Positions 45,444 through 56,902 of a stretch of 64,000 bases of DNA are shown here, in pieces. The stretch is from Trochalopteron elliotii (taxonomy: Eukaryota; Chordata; Aves; Passeriformes; Leiothrichidae). A program made the translations under genes and the position numbers. The stretch is from contig JANPWX010019815.1 in NCBI GenBank assembly GCA_024734555.1, forward strand, positions 886,501 through 950,500, written 5' to 3'. The notes beneath the pieces were generated by a model. The model ran no database searches and was not told the origin of the DNA. It saw nothing but the letters and a program-made list of their open reading frames with translations. Within the stretch, counting starts at the first letter, position 1; every line of letters begins with the position of its first letter.

Positions 45444-45485
45444 ATTTTATTTTATTTTATTTTATTTTATTTTATTTTATTTTAT
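45444..45485. repeat. (TTTTA)n pentamer repeat
   Basis: Eight perfect TTTTA units in AT-rich intergenic DNA. Confidence 0.97.
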
Positions 45486-48400
45486 TGATCACTGGTGGTT
45501 TTAAAAAGCATTTGTGTTTGATCTTAGGCAGGAATTTCAATTTTTTTTTCTTTCCGATTGTCATTTGTCTGAAGGAGAAAAAAAGTGGAATTTTTAAACG
45601 CATTTTTATCAAAAATTAAATATATCCACAAACAGTAATTTCCACAGCTTTATAATATCAGCATAAATTTTAGAATTCTGGAAACAGAGTCTGAAAATGC
45701 AAATACATGAAAAATATAAATGACAATTAATAATTTGGCACCTGTGTAATTGTTGCATTTGCTCTCTGTGAAAAAGTGCTTTCTTCTGGAATAACACTCT
45801 AAATAACATTTAAGCCAGCTCTAATTAGCTGCTAGTAACTTTGCAATATCTGGCAGTGAAGGTTTCCTTACAGTGAAACAAGATCTTTTACTATATGGCT
45901 TTTTTCCTGGCCAGATTGCCCTCCTTCTACAATGATGGGTTTACACATGTGGAAACAAAGTCTGGTATCTCCTTGAAGAAGAATCTGATTACTCTTAAGG
46001 GGTTTGCAACAGAGCAGGCTCATTTCTCCCAGCCCAGCCTGTTGGTAGGTTTTGGTGCTGTCGAAGCACAGGGCTGGGAGCATTGATTGACTTGAGCAGG
46101 GAACAGTATTCATTTCCTCCTGGGGGCCTGCTGAAATATGTCAGTGTGTGTATCTGTGTCTGGTTACTCCTTCTGCTGCACTCGCTGATGCTCACTGAGA
46201 AATGCCCATCCCCAGTTCTTTTACCATGGTTGAATGCAGGCATAGAGAGCAAGAGACTGACAGCAGTGATATATTTCCTCACTACCTGCCATCCAGTGAC
46301 CACAGTATGCATTGTGGAAGCTGAGTTTTCAAAACCTCTGCAGGCTGGGTTGCCCCAGGAACAGGAGAAAGGAAACAGCCTGGAGGAAGAGGACTCTTGT
46401 GTCCTGAAACTGCAAGTGAAATTTATATGGACAATTCCCTAGGAGGTTATGGCCTCCAGGATCACGTGCAGTATAAAACAGCTGATGAATCCAGTGTGTC
46501 CGGAGGCACACACTCCTTTGTGTCAGCTGGCTAACTAGTGTTAGTCAAGTAGAGTGGTGCACCTGCCAGCCCTCCCCTAAGCACCTGTTCCAGAGGCAAA
46601 ATTTTGGACTGCACATAGGGTGATACAGCCTGGTCCATCCATCAGCCCCTGTTGGGTACAAGAAGTCCTGAGGTGCATACACCAACCTTTGTGAAATGTG
46701 CCATGAAAAAAAAGATTCTGAAGTTCCAGCAACTCCAACTCTAAAAAGGAATAGAAGATTCATGCAGATAGTTGCCAGTTTCTATGGCAAATAATTCTTA
46801 CAACATCTGTATAGCACAAAAGTGGCTTCCCATCTACCTAACAGGAATTTGACAAGGATCAATTCATTAGCTTTGTGTGTTATGGCTGCATAAGCTGGAA
46901 AGATGTCTCATTTTTAAAACTCCAGATACGTGATCAACCAGGAAAGATGAAAAAGGATTTGTTTCTTGCTAAATTTAAAAATCCTGCTGAGAATAAAAAT
47001 ATATACATTGTAAATTCAGTTTTTTAGTTCTTCCTCATGTAAAAAAACCCTCTTTCATCTGTTCTTATAGAGGTCCGTATTGCAGGAATACACCCCTTTT
47101 TCTATTTTTTTCTTGTGCTGATGACTTTTTTCCTGCCTTGTTCTCACTTAAGAACATCCTTCTCTTTCAACACAGTAAAGCTAGACTTGTGCTTAAGGGT
47201 CTTTGCAATTGGGTAAACCATCTCAGTAAATGACTGCATAATAACCCAAGAGAATCAGGCCCATTCCCCTCTAGCCTTGAACTTGCTTAAACCCCAACCT
47301 GTTTTTTTTCCAAGACCTTACACCATCCTTTCTCTATCTACACCCACATGGACTGGAAAATTAACCTCTTCCCCAAGGATAGAGAAGGGCTATATCAGTC
47401 CCTGGGGAGTCCAGTCATGATCTTTTAAAAAGTTAGAGACCTTTCCTGCATGACACAATACCCTGGAGAGAGTACACAGTTAAAACTGCATGAACTGTGC
47501 TTGCAGTGCAGCCAGCCTTGCCAAGTGATTGCTAAATGGAACTCAGCATCCACTGCAGATGGTTATCTACATCCTGCAAACCCCATCTCTCTGTGGTGAA
47601 CCTGGGAACCAGTGTGGCTTTGAAGACAATTTACTTGAGGGAGGGTTGATGTGCACACTACAGACTGAAAACACTCCATTGTAAAACTACTCCTTGAATA
47701 CAGCTGCAACATGTCCCCACCACCTTCTGAGACTTCTCATTCGTTTATTGGGTCTGGGCATTTTGATTGTCTCAAGTGTTTGTATCTGTTTCCACATGGG
47801 CATATGCAGGCAACTCACTTGGTTATGGGATACCTTCCCTGTGAAACCTCATCATGGGTTTCAAGGAGGGCCTCCAGAGTGTTTTATGTGCTTACACAGA
47901 AATGTCCTGATCCAGCACAGACTTACTACAGCGAAGCATTTCTGTGCATCCTGACTGGAAACATGTCAACCTTATAAGACTTTGGTTGACTGAAGACCAC
48001 CCAGTGAAGTCTGCTGAGAAATAAACAGAAAATATCTCTGAATATTATGTCTTGCATGTTTTTCTCCCTCTTCCCCCACAGAGGGCCAGTATTCACCACT
48101 TTAAGCCTTTCCAAGCCCCGAAGTGCCATGGCAAGCAGCCAGCACCTCAGCCCTTCCCACTCACGTGTTCAGCCAGGGGAACCCCAAGAGAGTCAACTGG
48201 AATCACTGGGAGAAAGATGACTGTTGCTATCCCTCCACCTACTCAAGTCCCTACCACCAACTTTTGGCAGTTGCCTTCTAAATTTTTCCCTTGCTCCTTG
48301 TCCCTCAAGTATATAGTTCAACCCCCAGAAAGTCAAACACAAACTCTAATTCAGCCAGAGGAAAGTTCCAGTTGTTTTTCTTAGATTACACGCAGGATTT

Positions 48401-51400
48401 GTTGAGCTGGAAAACAAAGCAATTTTAGAGCCTCATCCAACTCAGAGAGTTCTCCCACTGTATTGTGTGTGAAATTGGATGTCAAGACACAGATCTCATA
48501 CTGAGAGATGAGAGGTTTCACAGTTTCTTAGGGGAACCCTTGACACCTATTTATTTCTAAACTGGGCACCTAAATCCATTAACTATTATGGAAGAACTCC
48601 ACATCACTAGACAGTATCAAAAGCAAACAGGCCATTAAGGAAGGAGCTGTCTGCAGGAAAAGCATGGGAGCTCCTGTGTGTTCCATATTGGGTGTTCAGA
48701 CATGAGTGTTAAAAGGGCACACAGTTCTGAAAGATCTGTTACTAGTTTTCCATGCCCTTGACAAGGAGCTCAAGAGCATTTCTGTTATACCAGATGAGAG
48801 CAGGGGAAATACTAAGAAATTTAAAAAGTGTTTGCAGCTCCAATACATACATCATTAGATACAAAAGATAAAGGAAGAACCCTCTTGGCAGTACTGACAA
48901 CACAGCAAGTGAAAGGCAAAGTGGGGCAGGTATTCCCATAAATCTGTATCATAAGCAGTGAAATGTGGAAGAACAAAAATCTTCAGACAGAAGACCATCA
49001 TTGTGCTACAGAAGTAACCAGACTGTTGTGAAAATTCAGGAAAGAACAGCATGAATTGGCTAATGTTGCAATAGGACAGAAACTCCTACCATTCATCCCT
49101 AGTGTACAGTTAGGAAAAGACAGTATTACACAAATTATGAAACATATTGCTAGTCCTGATCTATTTTAAATTTTCTTCATTATTACTTAAATTAAATGCA
49201 AGCTAAGAAGTTCAGAAATATTTCTTAATATGTTTTTGCCTCAGGAAGGTCACTTGCTGTGGGAGAATTTATTCCAGTGGGGTTGATCAGTATCTAACAC
49301 ACAATTTAGAACAATTTACCATTTTACATCCTGCAGCTCTCTTTCAGCCATCAGGTTCTCACCATAACCAAATTGACCCTAGATAACTTCCTATACTGTG
49401 GATAAAACACAGTTTAAGCCTTAAAGCTACTTGAAGCAAGCAATCTCTGTCCTAAAGCAAGTACTCCCAATTTCTACCTTCAGTTCAGGTACCATGTTCA
49501 ATATTGAGATTGTAAAATTCTCTGGAGAAATTCCGCCTCATATCTTTTCTCAGAGGCATCCCCTGCAGGTCTTGGTTAGGGACATTTCAGTCTGCAGGAA
49601 GGAACAGATGTGGCTTTTCAGTGAATACTGGGTATATTTTTCTGGTGAGCTGTTGAAGAATTTGTGGCCCTCAGGAACTGAAATACATTCATATAGTCCT
49701 GAAAAGGTGCTGAAAGACTATATGACATGACCCTGGAAGGAGAAAGGATAGCATAGGGCAAATCTTAATTTCAAACTTAATCTGAAAGACCTCAGTTACT
49801 AAAACCCCTGACACATGTGCATCAAGTAACATTCATTATGGACAAAAGATCTTGTACCACTTTTTCCCACTCTAGGGCCACAAACACTATCAAGATAGGT
49901 GAAACACTTTGTTATGCCTCAGTTTCCTCCCTTGGGTCTTTGATCTGTCAAACTCTGTGGGAGACACATAGAGGTCCACAGCACTACACAGCTGAGGTTC
50001 TTGGCCAACTGGTATTTCTAGGAGCAGAGCAATCACAGGCATATTCAATGTGCGTTCTTGCACTGCTCTGAAAACACACAACTCTTTGCCAAACACAGCC
50101 ATGGCAACTCCTTAGCAATAGCTAATATTCCTTAGAAGGACTTACTCCTGAACTGGAGGAGAAAAACCCTTGAAACCTTGTCCAAAGGAACTTCACTGCT
50201 CATGGAGTGATCTGATAAGAAGTTGGGTCTGTGATTTTGTGCTCAAGAAAATAGACCTCGTGGACATTGAAAAACTATTTCACTATGTGTCTATCATGTG
50301 AAAATAGTAGAAAGAGGACTCTGGTCTCAGGCAGAACCTCCACGTTCCAGCATGGCACAACCAGCAATATCTGGCACAACTCAGGTCAATGCCAGTGCTT
50401 GCTAACAGGCTATAAATGGAAGAAAAGATTTTTGAAGTTCATTGACTGGAGATACAAAAAAACCCCAAGGCCTTTCTCTGTGGTATATCCTGACCAGCTG
50501 CTTCTTTCTTCTAATGTAGAAATACCCATTGGCTGCAAATCCAATAGTCACACAGTCTTTCAGGGACACAATGTTAGAACAATTTGTCATTTTCTGCTGC
50601 TGGGTGTTTTTTTTTAATTTTCAGGACTCAAGAGAGGTCCTAAGGAGATGTGTATTCTGGACATATCAAACAGCAGAACAGGCTCCCAGCCAAGTCTGAG
50701 GAGGAGACATCATGTGTTTTGTGCTCCTGCTGCTGCCACCTCAGGACTCTCTCAGTCAAAGGAAAAGGCCCATCCACAGAAGACTGACCAGTGAGATCTG
50801 TAGCCAAGAGCATTATGGCCACAGGTGGAGGAGCTGGATTCCCTAACTGTAGACAAAAAAAGTGGGCATGACATAGAATATGGAAATTATGAGCCATGGG
50901 GGCTAATTTCCTCATAACTCCTCCAATGTCAGAGAACAAAAATATGCAAGAAAAAAAATTGTAATGTATATCAAAGGGCTAGCTTTGGTAAGCTGTATCT
51001 TGCAGTCAATAGTCTGTGAAACCTGTGGGCACACAGGTGCCATACCAGATCTGCCTATTTTGAGTGGAGGGTTTGGACACCCTAGGAATATCTAAAATAT
51101 TGCTGGGTACATGTGTTTAGGAATCTGAATCACCCTTAAATTTTCTTTGAGAGTCAGCAACCAAAAATGGTAAAATGACTACGTAAAAGGACAGTCTGAA
51201 TCCACTTGGGAGAACATCCCACAGCTTGTCATACATCACTTTGCAAGAAGAATAGACTCCAGTGCTTTGCCACAATTTAAAAATAAATCATGAAAATATA
51301 ATGTAAGTAGGCTCCCTAGAAATCATATACAATGGAATCAAAAATCTTTTAATTCACAGTGAACATCACTTGATGCTAATTATATTCATCACTCAGGAAT

Positions 51401-54400
51401 CTTCATTCTGGAACAAAGGGAATATTATGAAACAAACTGAAAGGTATTTAATAATGGCCATCTGATAAGGAAATGTATTCTTCATGCCTTGCTCTTGCTG
51501 CACAGCTGATGTTCAAGGGTGAAAATCATCACCTCTTGTCAGCAATTTCAGGCAAGAGGTAGGACATAAAACCTTTCAGATATGGGTGAAGAGAAAGGGG
51601 TCCTAAAGTCACTGTCTGTGTTTTCAGGATTCCTGATGTTTTCCACATTAGGTTCCCCTTCCACATAAGCCACATTCCTACTCCATCAAGACCAAGAGTG
51701 GCATCTCACTGGAATAGACCAAAGATCCCAGTGGCACAGGAGAGACTATGTAAGGCCTGGTCCATTAAAGCTATTTGAACTCCTGAAAGAGCAGACATGC
51801 ACTCTAACAAGCCATTCCTAATCAGAAAATAAGGACAGCATGTAGTAGGAGAAGACCAGTGTAGAGCCAGGAATGGCCTGTTTGCCTATGTCATGGGCAG
51901 ATTGCATGATATGCAATCAATATTCGATATTTGCCCAGTATTTCATATTTGTGTCAGCTGCCCTGCATAGTTCAGAAAATAGTGGTCTACCTGCTGGGCA
52001 AACAAAGGCAGAGTCATCTTGGTTACTGGAAGTAGAGCACTGGCATGTGGTGCTGTGCAGTGCTCCCGAGCCAAGTTGGACTTGGTTCTCATTCAGTGAG
52101 CTGCTCAACATTTTTGTGCACTGTCCTCTGGCAGAAGGTGAATCACACAGTGTCCCATCAGCATGTTCAGGGCACAACATATGAGCATGTGCAATCCCAA
52201 CGTGCCACATGATGACACAGAAATGGATGGATAAAAGTTGTTCCTGGACCTGCACTTCCCTGAGCCAGCGTGAACAGAAAGATGGTTAACCCTTTGCTTC
52301 AGACAGGAGCCCAGGGTGATCTAGGCCACGTCACATATCCTATCCATTTCAGGACACATCCATGTCTTCTCATGAATAGCTGAAGGATATGTCTTCTGCT
52401 CATAAATCTAATCTAGTGGTGTTGAGTTCTCTGAGTCCTCCAGCAGACTCCTTGCCCACAAAGAGATAAGAGATGCTGAAGTTTACCCTGGAGTCATGTA
52501 TGTCTGTGTAATTTTTCCTGGATGCAAGACAACATTGAAGGCAGTCCACACTTAGACTTCCAATTGCCTTTGTGCTGCTTGCCTTTCTCCTCATACACCA
52601 CCCCTCTTCCAGTAGCCTGTAGGGAGTCAGCTCCTGTGATGACGCCATAGCCATCCCCAGCCTGACAATCTGTCTTTCCTGGAGTGCTGATTCTTAGCAA
52701 AGCTGCATTTGCAGTGCCAGGAACTTTCAACATCCACTTGGAAAAATCTCTCCAGTCTTACTATTATGAAGAGATGATGTCCCATGTACTATATTTACAG
52801 GACAGGAAATGGTTATCCATTGGGAAAAAGATGGCAAGGCCACATCTTTGTCAATCTGTGTAATGGAGTGACATAACATGATTGCAATCAGGGTAACAAC
52901 CCAGCACAAGACGGAGCTGTAATTGCCAGTGGTAAAGCTCCATTGAGCAGACTGCATCAGCACACCACTGTAGAAGTGGCAAGATCGTGGACTGCTGTTC
53001 TATCATATCATAGACATGCCACTTTGTTCACAAATTTATCATGTTATGGCATGAAAGTACCTCGTTCTTCTGCTCCTGTAATTTCAGCAGGGAAGCACTA
53101 ACACAACTTCATTCCTCTTGGGGATAGAAACCAGACTGATTTCCAGACAAAATTTAGATGCTGGATTCGGAAGCTGTTGCAATGTTGGGAAGGGCCATGA
53201 CTTTCCAACTAGATACTACTGCAAAAGGCTTGGCCAAACGTTTTGCTTAACTTTTGGGCATTTAAGAGAGTAAGCATTGCCACCTACTGGCACCAAAAAT
53301 GAAAACTTAACTACTCCAGTGGGCTGGTGCAATGGAAAGATCATAAAGGAGAAGACTGTCACTGTTCTTCAGATGGTCTTCTGCAGCTGAAACGAGGTGG
53401 AGGCAAAGAGGTGCTTTTCTCCTCACAAGTGTTACTCGGTTAAGCTCAGTAGGAAACATTTAGGAGTTGAGTCACTTGCTTTCACCATTCGAGAATGAAT
53501 AATAAGTGAAGTAGCATCTAGACCTGGTGTTGATGTGGAGCCTGCATGCCAAGGCAGTCCCTGAACTTCCCCAGAAGGTGAACATGCAATGATTAGGTGA
53601 AATTACACACTTGCCTAGCAATATTTGTGGATGAGTGCAAACTGGGTGTAGGAGAAGTCTCTTGAGGAAGGCAAGAATCTCATACAGTTTCAGGGATCAG
53701 GACTTCATTTCAGAAGGAGAAGTCATAAATGGAAATTTTAGGCTATGTCTCAAACACTTAATGGCTTGGTGGATAGGCAGGTGAGTAATTCCACTCTCAT
53801 AATAACATGGATGCAGAGAGATTTGCAAATAATAGGCTTAGATCACATGAAGAGAAATAGCAAAGCCTGTAACTAAACTATAGGATATTCCAGAGGCAAC
53901 CACCACTGTTTTTGTGGGTTCCCCCATCCTGTGTCCAGCTGTCAGGTGCAGTGAGGCAAGCACTTACACAAGAATTAGTGCATCAGTGGAGAACATTTCC
54001 AAGGTGCTGATTATTTCCCAGTCCTGCTCACTGTGACGTCCAAGGAGCAGAGAATTCAAAAACCCAAGAGACCACTGCTAGGAGCCAAGCCAGAGAGCAA
54101 AGGTGAGTGCCACTACTGAAGAAGCCCTGGGGGGGCAGACTCCCTACTTTTCCCCCAGCAGTGGCCATACTGCTTTTCCATGACCCTGTTAAAGGCAGCT
54201 CTGACCATTTTGTCAGCCCCTGTTCTTGCAAGAACAAGTGGTGACCACAGACACCCACCTCAGAGCCAGTCCTATGCCCCTGGCTGCACTCAAGACGGAC
54301 TTTCCCTCTGGTTTGCCGAAGTTTTCTTTCCCCATCCTCCTTTATGCCCTTGGAATGGATAGTCAAATTGTAGCAGGGATATACACAAAGCCAGTATGTG

Positions 54401-54789
54401 AGCACAGGACAAGAATAGGTCCTGAATTCCTACCTTTGACTCACTGGCTGAGTGAAAGCACACAAATATTTGTCCAGTTTCTGATGCAAAAAAAATTATT
54501 GTCAGATCTAGAAAGGGTGTTCTTCTTTGCCTATTTCCCATTTTCCAGGAGATGCTGCTCTCTGTCTCTTCAGTACATGATCATGAAATTGGGCTTTCGG
54601 TGGGTGTATTAAAACAAGGGATACTGGTGCTGCAGAACCATACCCTCTGACTATGCCCCATGCTCAAAGAGAGACTGGCAGCACCATGCAGTTTGCAAAG
54701 ATCTGAGACAACTGGAGACACACTGGGAAACGGGTTGCAGTAGCCCAGGGCTGTGACCAGACTGATCCAGAGGTGACACACAGCAGTGC
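45486..54789. other. Intergenic, no gene seen
   Basis: AT-rich, with a homeodomain-site-like AT-rich patch at 45.59-45.85 kb. Nothing coding recognised. Confidence 0.65.
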
Positions 54790-54862
54790 CTGGACTCAGT
54801 GATCTTAGATCTCAGTGATTTTAGAGGCCTTTTCCAACCCTAATGATCCTGTGATTCTATGT
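54790..54862 (+). mobile_element. CR1 LINE 3'-tail fragment
   Basis: Short sense-strand match to the CR1 3' end: ACTCAGTGATCTTAGA, then TTTTCCAACCC and TGTGATTCTATG, the characteristic terminus. A 16-nt unit is tandemly duplicated (54795-54810 and 54811-54826). Extreme 5' truncation is normal for CR1. Confidence 0.8.
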
Positions 54863-56628
54863 ATGCTACCTTCTGAGAAGACATACCTACTTTTGTCCCT
54901 CTCAGTCAGAGGCTTGTCAGCACTGGCCACAGCATGCCAGAATTCTTTACTTCCCAGAAATCCTTCTGGATGGCCACCATTCTTCCAGTGCTTTCAGGTC
55001 CCATTGCCTTCTGTTACTGTGACCAGTGGGGGTGTCATTGTCAGAGCTGCCTAAACATCTAGACTAAGGCTGCAGCCAATGATGATGCACTACCAGCAAC
55101 AGGGTCTTTTTTTCCTAAAGGCTTCCACATGGTGAGCACTGGGAGTTTGCAGCCTGAACAACACTGCTTATGAAACCTACAATCACAAACCTCTAAGGAC
55201 TGCTCCATCTTTTGTGTTGGCTTCCCTGCCCCATACTCTCCTTGTCCAGTTCTGTGGCCTGGCCAATTGTATAGCCAGAATAATCAATAAAAGTGCCACT
55301 GGGTCCATGGAAAATCCTTCTTGCTGCATTTTGGACATACAGAAGATCAAGCCTTACGGTATTTTGCTAACAGTTGTTGGCATCCACAAGCAACAGGAAA
55401 AATACCTGAGGTGTTGCAAGTAGTGAACTCAGAAACACATACAGCAAAATAAAGCACCGAGTGTGACAATGTGGTGATACCACAGAAGCAAAGTAGAGCA
55501 GCAGGTTGTACATTAGACCCTACCAGCTGCTGTCAGTCCTTGCAGCTGGTGTATCTTTGGCTGCAGGTGTACATTCTGCTCTCTTTCCTGAAAAATTAAT
55601 GATAGAACTAAACCACCAATCTTTCATAGATATAGGTTTTCTTCTTCCAGTACCCTTGCTGGATCCTGCCCAGTTTTTTTCATAATTTTTCTGCCTATCC
55701 TTAATAGGAGAAATTAATAGATGAGCAATGAAGTAAAAATGGCCCTGAAAAACAGAGGAACACTGAGACACCTCAGTGACTAAAAAGACGGAGTAAAACA
55801 TATGAGGTCACATCATTTTACACAGTGCAGTGTCTTCACATTATACTACAGATATAGTTTAATAAACTGAACATTCAGTCAAGTGCATACAGATAGTTCA
55901 TTGTTGCCGAATTCCCTGTTCAGCTCTTGTGAATATTTTGTGATATTAGACCCTACACAAGTTAATAAATTAGAAGAGATTACAATTAATTGCTGTTTAA
56001 ATGGCTGAGATTGAAGACATCTTTATAGAAGCATTCACCTTCTCCCCTGCCACCTGTTCCTGAAATAATTAGTTGCAAAGGAAAAAAAAATTAACAAGCA
56101 AACAAAAGATATAAAATCTGAAAGAGTACAAGTCACAGCTTTGCTAAGACTCTTTTATTTTCACACCAGCTTCAGTTCAAATTCATTTAAGCACAAGCTA
56201 AAATTACATTGAAGCCAAAGGAGCTGAAGTCATCCAGAACCAGCAGCCAGAATCATTGTAATAAAATAACTTATCCATGACACGAAGTGGATTTAGGCAG
56301 TGGTTTAGAAGAGATGGATTCATTTTCCTTCTCTGCCATATTGTTTTCTTCATGGGCTAACACTCTTGGACATCATAGGATGTGTACCTCACAGTTTAGT
56401 TGTTTAAATGCTACTTCAAGTCATTGGTGGTGCAAGATGAACTGTGCCTAAATGTACTGCTTCATTTCCAGTCCAATAACACCTTTCCAGGAGATGGACT
56501 GGGCATCTAACTACAGTAATGTCGTGAGTCACCTAAAGCTAAACTAAAACCATATCATACAGAGAGTACAGGTTAGGAGGGTGTTTTCACACTGCCAGGA
56601 TAGGAAATAAGGTAGTATGGTAGTATAG
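54863..56628. other. Intergenic between CR1 fragment and solo LTR
   Basis: No gene or element recognised. Confidence 0.7.
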
Positions 56629-56634
56629 GAAACC
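56629..56634. repeat. Target-site duplication, left copy (GAAACC)
   Basis: Six bases immediately before the LTR, identical to 56897-56902 immediately after it. Six-bp duplications are typical of alpha-, beta- and lentiviral integrases. Confidence 0.75.
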
Positions 56635-56896
56635 TGTAGGCACACAGTTTGTGGTGATTGGGAATGGGTCAGTGGCTGAGCCTCATCCATAATAGGCTAC
56701 AACTGTTAGGACAGGTGAACAATATTGAAGGTAAAGAAACATGGAATGCTGAAGTGTACCTGACCAATCACAGAAGGGTAGATAAGGTGCACAGGTGGAA
56801 TGCATGTAAGATAAAGGGTATAAAAGGCTGTACTAGAAAGCAATAAAATGCTGATGCTTAAAGCCTTCTTTAGTGTCAGTCCTATCTCTTCTGTCA
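56635..56896 (+). mobile_element. Solo LTR of an endogenous retrovirus (alpharetrovirus-like layout)
   Basis: 262-nt element with TG...CA ends (TGTAGGCACA ... TTCTGTCA), flanked on both sides by GAAACC, a perfect 6-bp target-site duplication (56629-56634 and 56897-56902). Inside is a TATAAAA box at 56819-56825 and an AATAAA at 56842-56847, about 20 nt apart. In avian leukosis-type LTRs the poly(A) signal likewise sits between the TATA box and the transcript start. No internal retroviral sequence lies on either side, so it is a solo LTR left by recombination between two LTRs. An intact TSD and ends suggest a fairly recent insertion. Confidence 0.8.
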
Positions 56897-56902
56897 GAAA
56901 CC
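56897..56902. repeat. Target-site duplication, right copy (GAAACC)
   Basis: Matches the left copy exactly and marks the right border of the solo LTR. Confidence 0.75.

Noticed and set aside
56635..56896. Full-length endogenous retrovirus at the LTR
   Set aside because: The target-site duplication closes directly on one LTR; there is no gag, pol or env sequence on either side.
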